Assembly: GCA_029582155.1 (NCBI GenBank)
Contig: CM055901.1
Coordinates: 51,341,206-51,405,205 of the forward strand
Source: Panopea generosa
Taxonomy: Eukaryota > Mollusca > Bivalvia > Adapedonta > Hiatellidae
Direction of reading: 5' to 3'
Length of the DNA: 64,000 bases
Shown: in pieces, positions 44,332 through 56,700 of the stretch
Numbering within the stretch: position 1 is the stretch's first letter
How the letters are laid out: every line of letters starts with the position of its first letter
The notes under the pieces: generated by a model
Told to the model about the DNA's origin: nothing
Database searches by the model: none
Seen by the model: the letters and a program-made list of their open reading frames with translations, nothing else
Translations under genes and position numbers: made by a program

Positions 44332-44496
44332 TACAGTTACACCTGTCTTAAACAGCCAGTCAAGAGAAGAAAGTGGCCTTTTAAGACAGGTTGTTGCTTA
44401 ATACAGGTTTATTTGTTTTGGGAAAATGGCCAATGTGACTGCTTAAGACAAGGTGGTGTTCAATAGAGTTGGCCTCTTGCAAAGGTTTGACTGTAC
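44332..44496. mobile_element. MITE with TACAGTCAAACCT ends, copy 2
   Basis: Left tacagttacacctgtcttaa, right aaaggtttgactgta, with internal aagtggccttttaagacagg shared with copy 3. Confidence 0.75.
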
Positions 44497-44499
44497 TCC

Positions 44500-47440
44500 C
44501 AAATTGCTTCGTACCACTATGTGGGACATTTATTTCTGGCAGTCTTATTTCAGTTGCTTGATCTATGAACATGTATAAAAACATGAAATTTCGAGTATTT
44601 ATGAACAAAAAAGTATTTTCTATGGCAATACTCATCGCTTTAGTAAGAATGTACTTTCAACTATACTCTCTTAAATGTAAATATGTTTTGTACTAAAGAT
44701 TGGAGGTCAAGATTGTTTAAAGGGCACCTCTTGAGTGCTGGCAAAATTGATTAAAAATATATTTGTTTTGATAATTTTTAAAAATGGCATTTTTTAAGGG
44801 ATTTTTTTTTTCGACAGAACTATATAGATAGATTTGATTGTCAATTTGAAATTGACAAACATCTTGTATTTACTAATAAGGAATACAGTTTCTCCCTTGA
44901 TGTATCGGTTACTATTTATATAGATGTATTTATACACAACTGCTTGTGATTTATACCAATTTCTTTAAAGTCTTATTGTGACACAAGCCCAGATTTATTT
45001 CAAATCACTCTTGTTTCCTGGTTCAAACTAATTCTTGGTGTTGTGTTTGGCAAGCTTTCAGGACAAGCCTTTTGATCAAACCAGTAACCTCTGGTGTGAT
45101 CGGCCCTACTCATTACACCTTCACCCAGTTTGCGTACTCTTATCATAAACATTTGTAGTTTAAAACATAGTGAGATTTATTGTATATCCTGTATTCTATT
45201 ATGTGTGAAATCCATCATAAATATGTATTGTTGATAAAAATCTGCTGTAATCTTTTATGTTAAGTATGGTCTTATTAAAGGAGAGTAAATGGTTAAAGAG
45301 ATGGGTTGGGGAGAGAAAGAAGAGAGTGTTTTTTTTACATTTATTTCATGTGAAAAAACAGCAACTGAGATTCAAGGACTTGGGTTACTATAGAATTAAT
45401 AACATTACCGTCCAATGCAAGTTATATTGTCTAAAGACCCACTCAAATACATGAACATGTATAGGTAAACTTGGTTTTTAATAAGACTAACAGTTATTGA
45501 CAGTTTGGTTCTAAATATATTTTTTTTTATAAATTTATATTTTGAAGACAAATATAGGATAAAGTGTTTTTCCTGAACATTTCTGCATGTTTCAAGTACG
45601 CTCAAGAGATATGAAAACGAAACACAGGAAAAGATATGAAAATGCAGCATAGAGTTTAAAGTTGAATTATATATATACTCGTGCCAAGTGCTAAATATGT
45701 TACATTTTCATATCCCTTCATGTGTTGTATTTACCTAGCTGCGTTCAGTAAAATTTGAACCAGATGTGTGTAATGCTCCAAAAGATGGCACTTGTGTTCA
45801 TAATTATCACCAAATGTAGGACTGTTGGTAGATTATAGCAATAAACCGTCATTTGTTTTCATATTTCGTTCAAGACATAGATTCAGAAATGAACTCTGGT
45901 AACTGTCTACATTGATTGAAATAAATGGGATTGACAGTGTTATATTCATCGCAGGAAGTCATCTTCATGTCCATTATTGTTTTTATTTCAATTATTTTCA
46001 ATTTCTACCTTTTATGAGCCCTGTTGCTTAAGCATGCAATCCATATCTGCTGCTCATTTATGTTCAATATTTAATAGCTTGTCCTGTTTGATTTTAACGT
46101 CTGAAAATTGAATACCATTCCAAATTGCTGTCTGATTTCTTTAGCTGTTAAAGCGTAAAAATATGTTTAAAATAGATCTTCAAATTTTTGTTATAATGCC
46201 GAGCATGCTGGTCTGGGTGGGACAAATGTCATTAAATAATTGTCACATAATCGACCAATAAATGACAATTGTTCTTCATGTTTCATGTGAAAAAAATTTT
46301 TTATTGCTTTTTGCAAACATATTTGTAAAAGAATAATTATAATATGTTAAATTCAAATGGGAATACATTCCTTGTTTAATGATTAATAAGGTACTTTATT
46401 GAAAGAGACAAAATATTTTTTTCAGAAAAAAAAAATCGTAATATTTTTAGGAGAAAATAGTTCATCCATTTCAGTAGAAAAACAAACGTTGCATGGAAAT
46501 TGTTGTATCAGAATCAGTTCTAAGATAAAATAAGACAAAAGGATGAAATTCATCAGACTCTTACCATAAATGCAACAGTTGTTTAGCTCCACCAATGAAA
46601 AAGGTTGTTCTCTCTTTCAATATTTTATTAATTACAACACATATACCAGCTGTTGAATGCAAAGAAAATTTTCAGAGCCTTTTTCTTAATAGCTTCTTTT
46701 CCATTTCCAGGATAGAAAAAAGGATAAAATGCATGAAACTTTTGAGTTTCAAACTCAAATTGTCGATTTTTAAATACTACTTAAAAGCACACATTTAGCT
46801 ATAAAACATTTTTTAGATATTTTCTGATAATGTTACATTTAAATTTACTGTTTTCGTAAGAAAATGTTGTTTAATTCATGCAAAATTGTTTTTAAGGCAA
46901 ATTACAAAATTTAGATTTTGAGTTTTAGACTCATAAAAAAGTTTTGTTCAGTTTAAGCCCAGTACCGAGTTGTTTTTTTAGATTCCATTAGTTCTTAGAT
47001 TAAATCTGCAAACAGTGGCATGAACTAAAGCACCTTATTCCACCACTATGATTATGTGAGAACAGTTTGTGCTTTGTGTATTACGTAGGGATATTAAGTG
47101 GCCATGGTTACCAGATATACTAAAATCACCATTATTCCACATTTGTAGGTCTGCCAAATTGATTTTAATGATACATGTTCACGCTTTTTTATTTGAGGTG
47201 TGCACTGTTTGTTTTACACATGAGAGTATTGCTTAACCTGTTCCCAGACATTGAAATAATTTATGATACAAGTATTTTTAAGATTTTTTCTCTTTTTTTG
47301 TCTGTTGTGCATGTATGTATTCAAATCATCAATATTTTAAATGTGACCATCAGTAATTTACAAAATTAATATAAGACTCACTTTATTGAATTGACATTTC
47401 AAATCTGTTTATAAGGAATGTGATTCCTAGTGAATATATG
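44500..47440. other. Intergenic AT-rich DNA, nothing recognised
   Basis: Only short frames without recognisable content; no repeats that I could support. Confidence 0.45.
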
Positions 47441-47453
47441 TATTAGTATAACC

Positions 47454-48402
47454 CAGGCCTTCTAAAATTCCAAAATGCTAATCGGTCCAGGTTTTTTACT
47501 ACTGTAAGAATCACACTTATCTTAAAAAAATCATTAAAATTGCCTTACATTATGCCTTTACATGTATGCATACCCCACCCACCATGTCAGCTGCATCATG
47601 TATTTTCTCCGTTTATTTATTAATAAGGAACGATTTCAAGTTTATTTGTGTATTATTTATAACATACTTTACCACAATGTGTACATTTTAATGACTGACA
47701 TTATATTTCCGCGTTACTGAATAATTTTCATTATATTAAAAATCGATCGAACCGGAAATGTTGCAAGTTCCGGAAGCTGCGTGAAATAATCACCGTGGAA
47801 ACCAATGTAACGGTTCAACCACCAAAATAAATCATTCAAAACCTGTCCCACATCAAAACAAAATCGGTCCGGGTTTTATCACTTTCAGTAATTAATGTCA
47901 TCAATTTTATAATTAAATTATTTTTAAAAAAAAAATGAAACAAACAAGTAACGCTGCACGTTTTATCAAATATTTTAATGACGCAAACAATATTCGGTCC
48001 GACCGTCCCAGCTTTGGTTAGCGGTATATCAAAGAAATTACGGACGCAAACACAGTCTTTTGATGAACCGACAGAACGCTATAGGTCGCTGATCACACAT
48101 CGGAGGCGTGCTACATAGCGATAGACTCTTCCGATAAACTCCACTAATACTGTCAATGGTTTAGTCAAAATTGACATCATTTCGCACAGCAGGTGACAAA
48201 ACAAACGGATTATTGGGTCAAATGATATTGCCGCAAGGCGTATTTCACAGGTCAGTATGGCATGGTAAGAGCAATAGGATATTTATGAGATTTTATACGA
48301 CCGATAGAAAATATCTGGACCGATTTTTTATTGAACTTTGAAAAGAAAACCGGTTTTGAACTTCAGAAATCGGTCCAAAAACAGACAATTTTAGAAGGCC
48401 TG
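47454..48402. mobile_element. Non-autonomous hAT-type transposon, 949 bp, intact target duplication
   Basis: Terminal inverted repeats CAGGCCTTCTAAAATT and AATTTTAGAAGGCCTG. Flanked by perfect 8-bp duplications GTATAACC (47446-47453 and 48403-48410), the hAT target-site length. Subterminal ATCGGTCC or TTCGGTCC motifs repeat at both ends. The interior is more CpG-rich than its flanks, and no transposase frame is present. Confidence 0.92.
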
Positions 48403-48869
48403 GTATAACCTATTTGTTTATCTTTGGATATTGCATTTATTTAGGAATATTTCTTTTGTTCTGCATTGTTGGAATATTGGTGTAGACAGTAATAAACTTA
48501 AAACATTTTGAAGTAAAGAAATAAGTGTTTTATATGATTTTAAGAGATTAAGGTTACATTTAGTAAAATAGCCATTTATTTTTCAGATCACATTTATTAA
48601 AAATAAGAAAAAAATGTGCAAAGTGTCGGTCTCAAAATAAAGTAATTTTACCATTCCAAACTCAATTTATATATCCGGAGAGTTGCTCAGTGTTTTACGT
48701 ACAAGAACTTAAACGGAGTATACCTTTTGATGAGAAGGTAGTAATATTACACTGGGTTAATCTCAAAAGTATGTCGGGGCTTTATAACACTCCTGCACTA
48801 TAAATTACGTGATAAATCAGTATTGTCATCGTCAGTAAAATTGTAATACGGAACGGGACCAGTATTTGC

Positions 48870-49378
48870 ATGTATGACCAGTATTTGCCAGTATTTACAT
48901 TGTTTCAATAACAGAAATAACAGACAAAACAACCTGGAATTAGTTCATTATTTGTGTGTAGTAATAACAGACAAAGCAACCTGTGTGTAGTATTAGCAGA
49001 CAAAACAACCTGGAATTAGTTCATTATTTGTGTGTAGTAATAACAGACAAAGCAACCTGTGTGTAGTAATAGCAGACAAAACAACCTGGAATAAGTTCAT
49101 TATTTGTGTGTAGTAATAACAGACAAAGCAACCTGTGTGTAGTAATAACAGACATAACAACCTGGAATTAGTTCATTATTTGTGTGTAGCAGACAAAACA
49201 ACCTGGATTTAGTTCATTATTTGTGTGTAGTAATAACAGACAAAACAACCTGGAATTAGTACATTATTTGTGTGTAGTAAAACAGACAAAACAACCTGGA
49301 TTTAGTTCATTATTTGTGTGTAGTAATAACAGACAAAACAACCTGGATTTAGTTCATTATTTGTGTGTAGTAATAATT
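48870..49378 (+). repeat. 47-bp tandem repeat with shortened units
   Basis: About ten units of taataacagacaaaacaacctggaattagttcattatttgtgtg (47-bp spacing 49201/49248). They are interleaved with shorter forms lacking the middle. Confidence 0.9.
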
Positions 49379-49886
49379 TTCTAGTCAGTGAGGTTGTGTG
49401 AAGAATTTTATTAAACATTTTTATACAGCTTGAAATAATCACTTTTCGTGGTTTAGGTTCAGTGAAACTGTATGTAGTTCAATGAAAGTTGATTACACAG
49501 ATACATTGACATTAATTTTTTTGTAATATTTGCAACGTGAAGTGATCTTATATGTACAGCCTGCCTCTGCATGTGTGGAAAGTGCTTAGCTATGTTATTT
49601 TGACTGCTGCCTGTGAAAACCAAGTTCTTCAAATAAAGTCATGTTTATGTACAAGTTCTACATGCTTATAGAGATTTTGAGCTCTACAAAATTGTCAATA
49701 TTTCTTTAATAACCAAATTGATAAAAGAATTACAATGTTCTTTGATAGGAAATTGTTCACTTCAGTTGAAAATTGCAGTAACGTCACCCAAAGATAATTA
49801 GCATGAAAAATGTGCAAACTATATTATTTCTTGGTTAGACTTAAGATATATCATCAATATACTTAACACATTTTGTTTTTGTATAG

Positions 49887-50120
49887 CCCTTTACTCCATA
49901 GATCCGCGTTTTTTCCGTACCAATCACAGAAGGCGTTTGAAAACAATGCAGGAAGAGTTCAGATTGCTCATAACGAGCAATCTGAACACTTCCTGCACTG
50001 TTTTCCACTCTGTCAGTTAATATAAACATAATTCACCCAATAATTCAAAAGCCTTCTTTATTTGGTGTCCAAAGGTGTCGATGTTAGAGGCGTCCAAAGG
50101 TGTCTATATGAAGTAAAGGG
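49887..50120. mobile_element. Foldback MITE family, copy 2
   Basis: Ends ccctttactccatag and ctatatgaagtaaaggg. Near-perfect hairpin at about 49940-50004: GTTCAGATTGCTC-ataac-GAGCAATCTGAAC, extended by GCAGGAAG/CTTCCTGC. Confidence 0.9.
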
Positions 50121-51290
50121 ATTGTTAGTATCAGAGTTTTTGCTGAAGTTTAACACTTCCTAAAGATTGTGTGGTCTTTTTTAAAAAACTGCTTATTTTA
50201 AGTTATTGGTTTTCAAAGGGTGTAGCCGATTTGGTGCATCATTACTTACACCAGTGTGTTGTCTTTGCTTTCACTTATATACTATGTGAAAACTACCTAG
50301 TTAATAATTGTTTTTTTAAAAAAAATCACCCCCAGTATATGTGCTTTTGCATAATTTGTTGAACTTCGGAAATGAGTTGTGTGAATATTTCATATCTTGC
50401 TATTCATGTTTTTCGATGTCAATGTCTATTTTATGTACATTAGTGGTGTACTACCGTTGTGTAGGGCATTATATAGAAATAATTGTATATAGTAAATGTG
50501 TATGATACAGTGGGTTTTCCCCAGGGTTATAAATAGATTGATGAGATATTGACACATGACCTTTTGTACTAGAAGTAGTAAAACTATACCAGTAATTCAA
50601 GACTATCTGTATATGTATTGTTTATAAAATAATGCCTCTTTACATATTAAATATCTAAATTTATTCATTTGTTCAAAAAGAAAAAAAGTTATTTTAAAAT
50701 GGCATTATGCAAATATTTTTTGAAAAATAAAAGTACTTGTGTGCAAATAGTCACAAAAGACAGACAACTGTCACAATGGCATTAAAATATATAGGTACCC
50801 CACCTTTATGTAATCAAGAAAAAAAAGGAATTTGATGTGTTGCTGGAGGTAATGGGCATTTAAAAAACTTGTCTACAATCTCGATCACAAAAATACTCGA
50901 CCTCCAACAACTATGGCACTGAATGTTAGATGTTTAATATATACAAATGAAAATACAAATTTTCAAATGAACTGGCGTATATATATATATCTAACCAATG
51001 TTATTGATACAAACATAACCATTTGGAGACATCTCAAATTGCCCTGCAAATTTAGAAAGAGAAAGACTTTGGCTTGAACATATGCCCCAAACAATTATAT
51101 TCCTAATACCATATTGATATTGGAAGCGTGAATGAAAATGTTCTTTACAAATAGGACATGAATATGACCATAAATGGTCTATACAAATGATTTATTGTTT
51201 CATTATTGCATCTTTTTATTTGATAATGTTTTGTATATTAAAAGCATAAAAGTATTTTTTTATTTTATTTTGATTTTTATCCCAAGACCA
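50121..51290. other. Intergenic, nothing recognised
   Basis: AT-rich; no supported feature. Confidence 0.45.
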
Positions 51291-51294
51291 CATG

Positions 51295-52185
51295 CAAACT
51301 GGGAATTTTATGCTCCTCCAAAGGGGGGAAGCATATAGTCGCTGTTTCGTCTGTGCCTGTGTCTGTGTACGCGTGTGTCCATCCCCAAGTTCTTGTCCGG
51401 GCTATTTCTCTACAACCTCTGGTTGGAATTTTATGAAACTTGCTAGGATGCATCATTACTAAGTGCAGATGCACATATTGTCTTTGTGTTCTGGTTCGAT
51501 GATTTGTCACTGAGTTATGGTCCTTTGATTCTGTTTGTGACCAAACTCTTGTCCGGGCTATTTCTCTACAACCCCATGTATGAATTTTGTGAAACTTGCT
51601 AGGATGCATCATTTCCAAGTGCAGATGTGCATATTGTCTATGTGTTCTGGTTTGATGATTTTTCACGGAGTTATAGCCCTTTCATTTTGTCTGTGACCAA
51701 ATTATTGTCTGCGCTATTTCTCTACAACCCCATGTTGATTTTTTTTGTGAAACTTGCTAGGATGCATCATTACTAAGTGCAGATGCCCATATTGTCTATG
51801 TGTTCCAGTTTGGTGATTTTTCACGGAGTTATGGTCCATTCATTGGGTCTGACCAAATTATTGTCCATACTATTTCTCCACAACCCCATGTTGGAATTTG
51901 GTGAAACATGCTAGGATGCATCATTACCAAGTGCAGATGTGCATATTGTCTTTGTGATCCGGTTTGATGATTTTTACAAAGTTATGGCCCTTTCATTCTG
52001 TCTGTGACCAAATTATTGTCTGTGCTATTTCTCTACAACCCCATGTTAGAATTTTATGAAACTTGCTAGGATGCATCATTACCAAGTGCAGAGGCGCATA
52101 TTGTCTATGTGTTCCGGTTAGATGATATTTCATGGAGTTATGGCCCTTTCATTGAGTCTGTCACCAAATTATTGTCCTAGCTTCT
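51295..52185 (+). repeat. 156-bp tandem repeat, about 5.5 copies, dispersed mollusc type
   Basis: ttgtccgggctatttctcta recurs at 51393, 51549, 51705, 51861, 52016 and 52172 (spacing 156, once 155). Starts with tatgctcctccaaagggggg aagcatatagtcgctg and ends agcttcttgggggcatctat. The 52-residue periodicity produces a false minus-strand frame of 129 codons. Confidence 0.9.
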
Positions 52186-52234
52186 TGGGGGCATCTATCG
52201 GTTCCACCCATATTTTCTTGTGTTAGAAATGTTA

Positions 52235-52712
52235 CTATCTTTAAATGGTATGTTGTCAGATAGTGTGATGACCAAAGATTGTATGTTGCCAGATAGTGTG
52301 ATGACCAAAGATTGTATGTTGTCAGATAGTGTGATGACCAAAGATGGTATGTTGTCAGTGTGATGACCAAAGATGGTATGTTGTCAGATAATGTGATGAC
52401 CAAAGATTGTATGTTGTCAGATAGTGTGATGACCAAAGATGGTATGTTGTCAGTGTGATGACCAAAGATTGTATGTTGTCAGATAGTGTGATGACCAAAG
52501 ATGGTATGTTGTCAGTGTGATGACCAAAGACTGTATCATGTCAGATCGTGTGATGACCAAAGATTGTATCTTGTCAGATAGTATGATGACCAAAGATGGT
52601 GTTTTGTCAGTGTGATGACTAAAGATTGTATTTTGTCAGATAGTACGATGACCAAAGATGTTATCTTGTCAGATAGTGTGATGATCAAAGATGGTATCTT
52701 GTCAGATGGTGT
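52235..52712 (+). repeat. 33-bp tandem repeat with 24-25-bp variants
   Basis: About 15 copies of tagtgtgatgaccaaagatt gtatgttgtcaga (52261, 52294), some lacking agatag. Ends directly at the MITE copy at 52714. Confidence 0.92.
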
Positions 52713-52713
52713 G

Positions 52714-52836
52714 ATGCAAAAGTGGCCTTTTAAGACAGGTTGCCTGAAAGCATGGAAATGGGAAATAGCAAATGTGGCTGCATAAGACAAGTGGCTGCTT
52801 AATAGAGGTGCCCGCTATCACAGATTTGACTGTATA
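52714..52836. mobile_element. MITE with TACAGTCAAACCT ends, copy 3, truncated
   Basis: gtggccttttaagacaggtt, then tggctgcttaatagaggtgc and cacagatttgactgtata. The left end is replaced by the tandem array. Confidence 0.7.
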
Positions 52837-52839
52837 TGG

Positions 52840-53530
52840 AATGTAACTTCCTGCTTCTTGGGGCCCATATTCCCAAAACACCTCAAATTCAATTTTAGTA
52901 AATAGTTCAATTAGTATTTCTAAATAATTTCAATATATCTGTCAATATATTAAGTCAGTATACATAAGCTCTGTTTTTATAACATTTTAAATGCACAAAG
53001 TATTAATATGCAGTGAATGAAGCAGTTGTAAAATATTTCAACTTCAGTCAATATACTTTTTGAATACAGTCTCTAGCAGCTTCCTCATTTGTCACTCAGC
53101 ATTTAATGATAGTTCAGTGTAGCAGCTATTATTACTGACGCTATCTCAAGAGAGGTATTGTTCAAACTGATGCTGAAAATCATTTAATAATACAAGTTGT
53201 TCGTTAAAAACAAATTGATTTGATACCCTTGACTTGTCATATTTTAGCTCGCTGGGACGAATGTCCAGGAGAGTTATTGCCACGACCTCAGCATCGTCTG
53301 TAGACACTCAGGATCAACTTTTGCGTTTAGTGGCATTTCAGGTTTTGGTGTTTAACTCCAATCTCAATCTTTGCATGGGTGGCGAGTTTTATCCCATAGG
53401 CAAGATTGTTGTCTTCTGACAACTCTTGTTATTTCAAGTTACTATGAAAAATCTAATACAAACAAGAGTATCGCAAGCAATTCATAATATGTCAGGCGCC
53501 TCAGGCCATAAGAGAAGAGTGTCATGTGAC
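52840..53530. other. Intergenic, nothing recognised
   Basis: A 61-codon frame at 53234-53419 has no recognisable content. Confidence 0.4.
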
Positions 53531-53534
53531 ATAG

Positions 53535-53920
53535 AAGCTAGCAACCACAATTTTTGTCCAACTGAAAAAGCAATAAAATGATGTGCATCAACTCTGTATT
53601 TCCCTCTATCCACACACTAAGAATCACAAATGTAGCCTGAATACTTTTTGTATCCAGGATCCATGTTGTATCTGTAATTTTACTTATTTTGTTGCCAAAT
53701 CAACCACATTTTTTGTACAACTGAAAAAATACAATGACCTGCATTATCTCTTTATTGCTCTTTATTCACATGCTCAGTTTTACAAATGTAGCTTGGATTC
53801 TTTTTGAGGATGTAATTTGAACAATTCTGTTGCCATATCAACCACTATTTTTGTTTGCTTGAAAAAATAAAATGACATGCATTATCTTTCAATTGCACTG
53901 GCTTGGATACTTTTTGAGTA
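53535..53920 (+). repeat. Degenerate ~140-160-bp tandem repeat
   Basis: caaccacaatttttgt starts near 53542, 53700 and 53837. Each is followed by tgaaaaa..aataaaatgac..gcat and tttacaaatgtagc-type text. 2.5 copies. Confidence 0.65.
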
Positions 53921-54186
53921 ATTACAGATGGCTGGCCAGACACTGGATGAAAGTAAACCTGTAGTCTCCTTCCGTGAAACAGATAGGGAACTAAAAATAT
54001 GGAACACATTTTCCATTGGTAGAGCATCTGACCCCTAATTGGAGAGTCATGATCATGCTTTAAACTGACTCAAACACTGGATGACATCAAGCAATATTTA
54101 TAAGTTACAATCAATGTAAAATAAATAAACATTTAGTAAAACTGTATCGAGAACAATAAAGCACAGAAACTGTATTCAATATTCAC

Positions 54187-54192
54187 TTTATT
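54187..54192 (-). terminator. Candidate poly(A) signal AATAAA for SF3B5
   Basis: AATAAA on the minus strand about 570 bp past the SF3B5 stop. It is plausible as a 3'UTR end but based on the hexamer alone. Confidence 0.25.
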
Positions 54193-54758
54193 ACACACAT
54201 AAGCATTTATATACTAATAATCATATTAGTAAACATAATTTGAAAAAAGATTTCAAAGAAAACTATAAAATAGTTCAGATGGTATCAAAATATGTTGTAT
54301 TGTTGAACACAGTAAATTTATGCAATTGTATTATCCCCCAAAACTATTAATTTATATAAGAAATGATGTAATATTAAATATACACTCATATCAGAAGTAT
54401 TTTGGAGTTGGGGATTTGTACTGCAACAAGTCTGTGCTCTTTCGTATATAAATGTACTACATGAACAAAGCTAGAGAGAAATTCTTTATGGACAAACAGG
54501 TAAACAATGTACATGAACCAGTTGCAACATGTTGTAAATTGAGAACTAAGTCATTATACATGTATATATACATGTATATATGGGTTGAACATACTGATGT
54601 TCAGTGAAAAATAACAGCCATGAAGATGAAAATGAATTCCAGAGTCAGATTTCAACCTATAATCAATCTTATGATAAGTGATTAGAGCTAACCAAATACC
54701 CTTTGCCATCCACAAATAGTCTAATGTATATCATGAAACACAATCAAGTGTGTCACTT

Positions 54759-54910
54759 TTAATCTTCTGGTCTCTCTGGTGGAGGCCCACAAGGCTGGAC
54801 CATTCTTTCCAGCAAGTTGAACTTTATTCTTGCTTTTGCTTCATTTTCTGCCACCGCAAAATAGTTAAGCATGTCAAAGTGACCCAAATAAGAAGCTGAA
54901 CTGTCCCTGT
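54759..54910 (-). CDS. SF3B5: Splicing factor 3b subunit 5 (SF3b10), C-terminal part, cut by assembly gap
   Basis: On the minus strand the frame enters from the gap as RDSSASYLGHFDMLNYFAVA, continues with ENEAKARIKFNLLERMVQPC and ends GPPPERPED then TAA (54759-54761). This aligns without indels to the C-terminal 50 residues or so of SF3B5, an 86-aa protein in human (family SYMGHFDLLNYFAIAENE and FNLMEKMLQPCGPP). The partial codon at the gap edge (..AC) fits the conserved His before Arg-Asp. SF3B5 is a small structural subunit of the SF3b core of U2 snRNP, which recognises the branch site. The missing N-terminal 36-37 codons (about 110 nt) should lie inside the N run. Whether the gene is intronless here, as in vertebrates, cannot be seen. 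Confidence 0.93.
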
Positions 54911-55410
54911 NNNNNNNNNNNNNNNNNNNNNNNNNNNNNNNNNNNNNNNNNNNNNNNNNNNNNNNNNNNNNNNNNNNNNNNNNNNNNNNNNNNNNNNNNN
55001 NNNNNNNNNNNNNNNNNNNNNNNNNNNNNNNNNNNNNNNNNNNNNNNNNNNNNNNNNNNNNNNNNNNNNNNNNNNNNNNNNNNNNNNNNNNNNNNNNNNN
55101 NNNNNNNNNNNNNNNNNNNNNNNNNNNNNNNNNNNNNNNNNNNNNNNNNNNNNNNNNNNNNNNNNNNNNNNNNNNNNNNNNNNNNNNNNNNNNNNNNNNN
55201 NNNNNNNNNNNNNNNNNNNNNNNNNNNNNNNNNNNNNNNNNNNNNNNNNNNNNNNNNNNNNNNNNNNNNNNNNNNNNNNNNNNNNNNNNNNNNNNNNNNN
55301 NNNNNNNNNNNNNNNNNNNNNNNNNNNNNNNNNNNNNNNNNNNNNNNNNNNNNNNNNNNNNNNNNNNNNNNNNNNNNNNNNNNNNNNNNNNNNNNNNNNN
55401 NNNNNNNNNN
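54911..55410. other. Assembly gap, exactly 500 N
   Basis: A run of exactly 500 N, the usual placeholder for a gap of unknown size. It removes the 5' half of SF3B5 and possibly further exons. Confidence 0.99.
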
Positions 55411-55689
55411 ATCCAAAATAAAGTCTGACCAATGTATGCCTTTTTTTTCTGTTTATGATTGCAGATCTTGGACCAGTGAGAAATTTGAGCCCAGAAACAA
55501 GCTACAGATTTTTAATTTTCTAATGTCATTTGAACATTAGCATTACAATGAAACCCTTTGAGAAGTGTAATAGTTCAGTGAGACATGTACATCGAACAAG
55601 TCGCTAATGATGGCACAGAAAAAAGTATAATTGTAAAAGTCTTATCATATCTCATTAAGAGAAGTCTTGTCAGATTTGAAAACCAGTAG

Positions 55690-56035
55690 ATTATCTGGTC
55701 AAATAGGGAATCATTACATTGTCTGGTCAGATTGGGAAACCAGTAGATGGTCTGGTCAGATTGGGAAACCAATAGATGGTCTGTTCAGATAGGGAAACCA
55801 GTTGACATCTGGTCAGAATGGGAAACCATTGATCATCCAGTCAGAATGGGAAACTAGTTGATCATCTGGTCAGAATGGGAAACCAGTTAATCATCTGGTC
55901 AGAATGGGAAAACAGTAGATTGTCTGGTCAGAATGGGAAACCAGTTGATCATCTTGTCAGATTGGGAAACATTTGATCATCTGGTCAGAATGGGAAACCA
56001 GTAGATTGTCTGATCAGTAGATGGTCTTGACAGAT
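55690..56035 (+). repeat. 29-bp tandem repeat
   Basis: About 12 copies of gatcatctggtcagaatggg aaaccagtt, some shortened. Confidence 0.92.
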
Positions 56036-56087
56036 TGGGAAATAATGTTGGTACAAATATTGAAAATAAGTATTCCTGCAGAAAATC

Positions 56088-56158
56088 AAATGTATTGTCA
56101 AAGCTGACCATGTTTAAACAATTATTGTTTAGACATGGTCAGCTTTGACAATACATTT
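56088..56158. repeat. 71-bp near-perfect palindrome
   Basis: The arm from 56088 (AAATGTATTGTCAAAGCTGA then CCATGT.TAAACAAT) is matched by its complement ending at 56158. About 35-bp arms with one mismatch and practically no loop. Confidence 0.97.
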
Positions 56159-56464
56159 TATTTTTTCATTATAATGTTTAAGATTGTTTGTAGCCACATC
56201 TAACGATGAAAACCAAAAACGACTGCCATTCCAGACTAGATTTAAGCTAACATAGATTGCACACTTCTAAGAATTTTATTTTTCATTTAAAAATGTGAAC
56301 ATTGAGATTCCACTGGCATTTATCACTTCTGTTTAATTTAACGTCCTTCAAAATGGCCATCATGACAAAAGACAAGCATGTCTGGTTCTGAAATTACTTG
56401 TGTTTTATTACTTTTCTATGAATGAAACATCAGGAAATAAGTTTTTGTTTTCAAGGAGTGTGTT

Positions 56465-56700
56465 CTAGTTTGAATGGCCGGGTCATACTAACGATTTGAA
56501 AAATAATGCTAGCAGCTTCCTGGCTTGGTGCTCAGCATTTAGAGGATAGTTCTATGTCTGGTCGGTACAGTGTCAATATAATGTGACTAGGTGGGGGTAT
56601 CATACACTGTGTCTGCATTATGATATTCCAGTGTGGCAGAGCTTAGAATTCTGTCTCAAACAAACAACATTGCAATACATATAACAAACACCATACAACA
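56465..56700 (+). mobile_element. SINE-D copy 2
   Basis: cctggcttggtgctcagcat ttagagg, ctggtcggtacagtgtcaat ataatgtgac, ccagtgtggcagagctt. Aligned with the copy at 31018. Confidence 0.7.

Noticed and set aside
51277-51666. 129-codon minus frame with a 52-residue repeat
   Set aside because: Periodicity equals the 156-bp noncoding tandem repeat.
54824-55432. 202- and 180-codon minus frames through the N run
   Set aside because: They consist mostly of N; the real SF3B5 frame is a different one ending at 54759.
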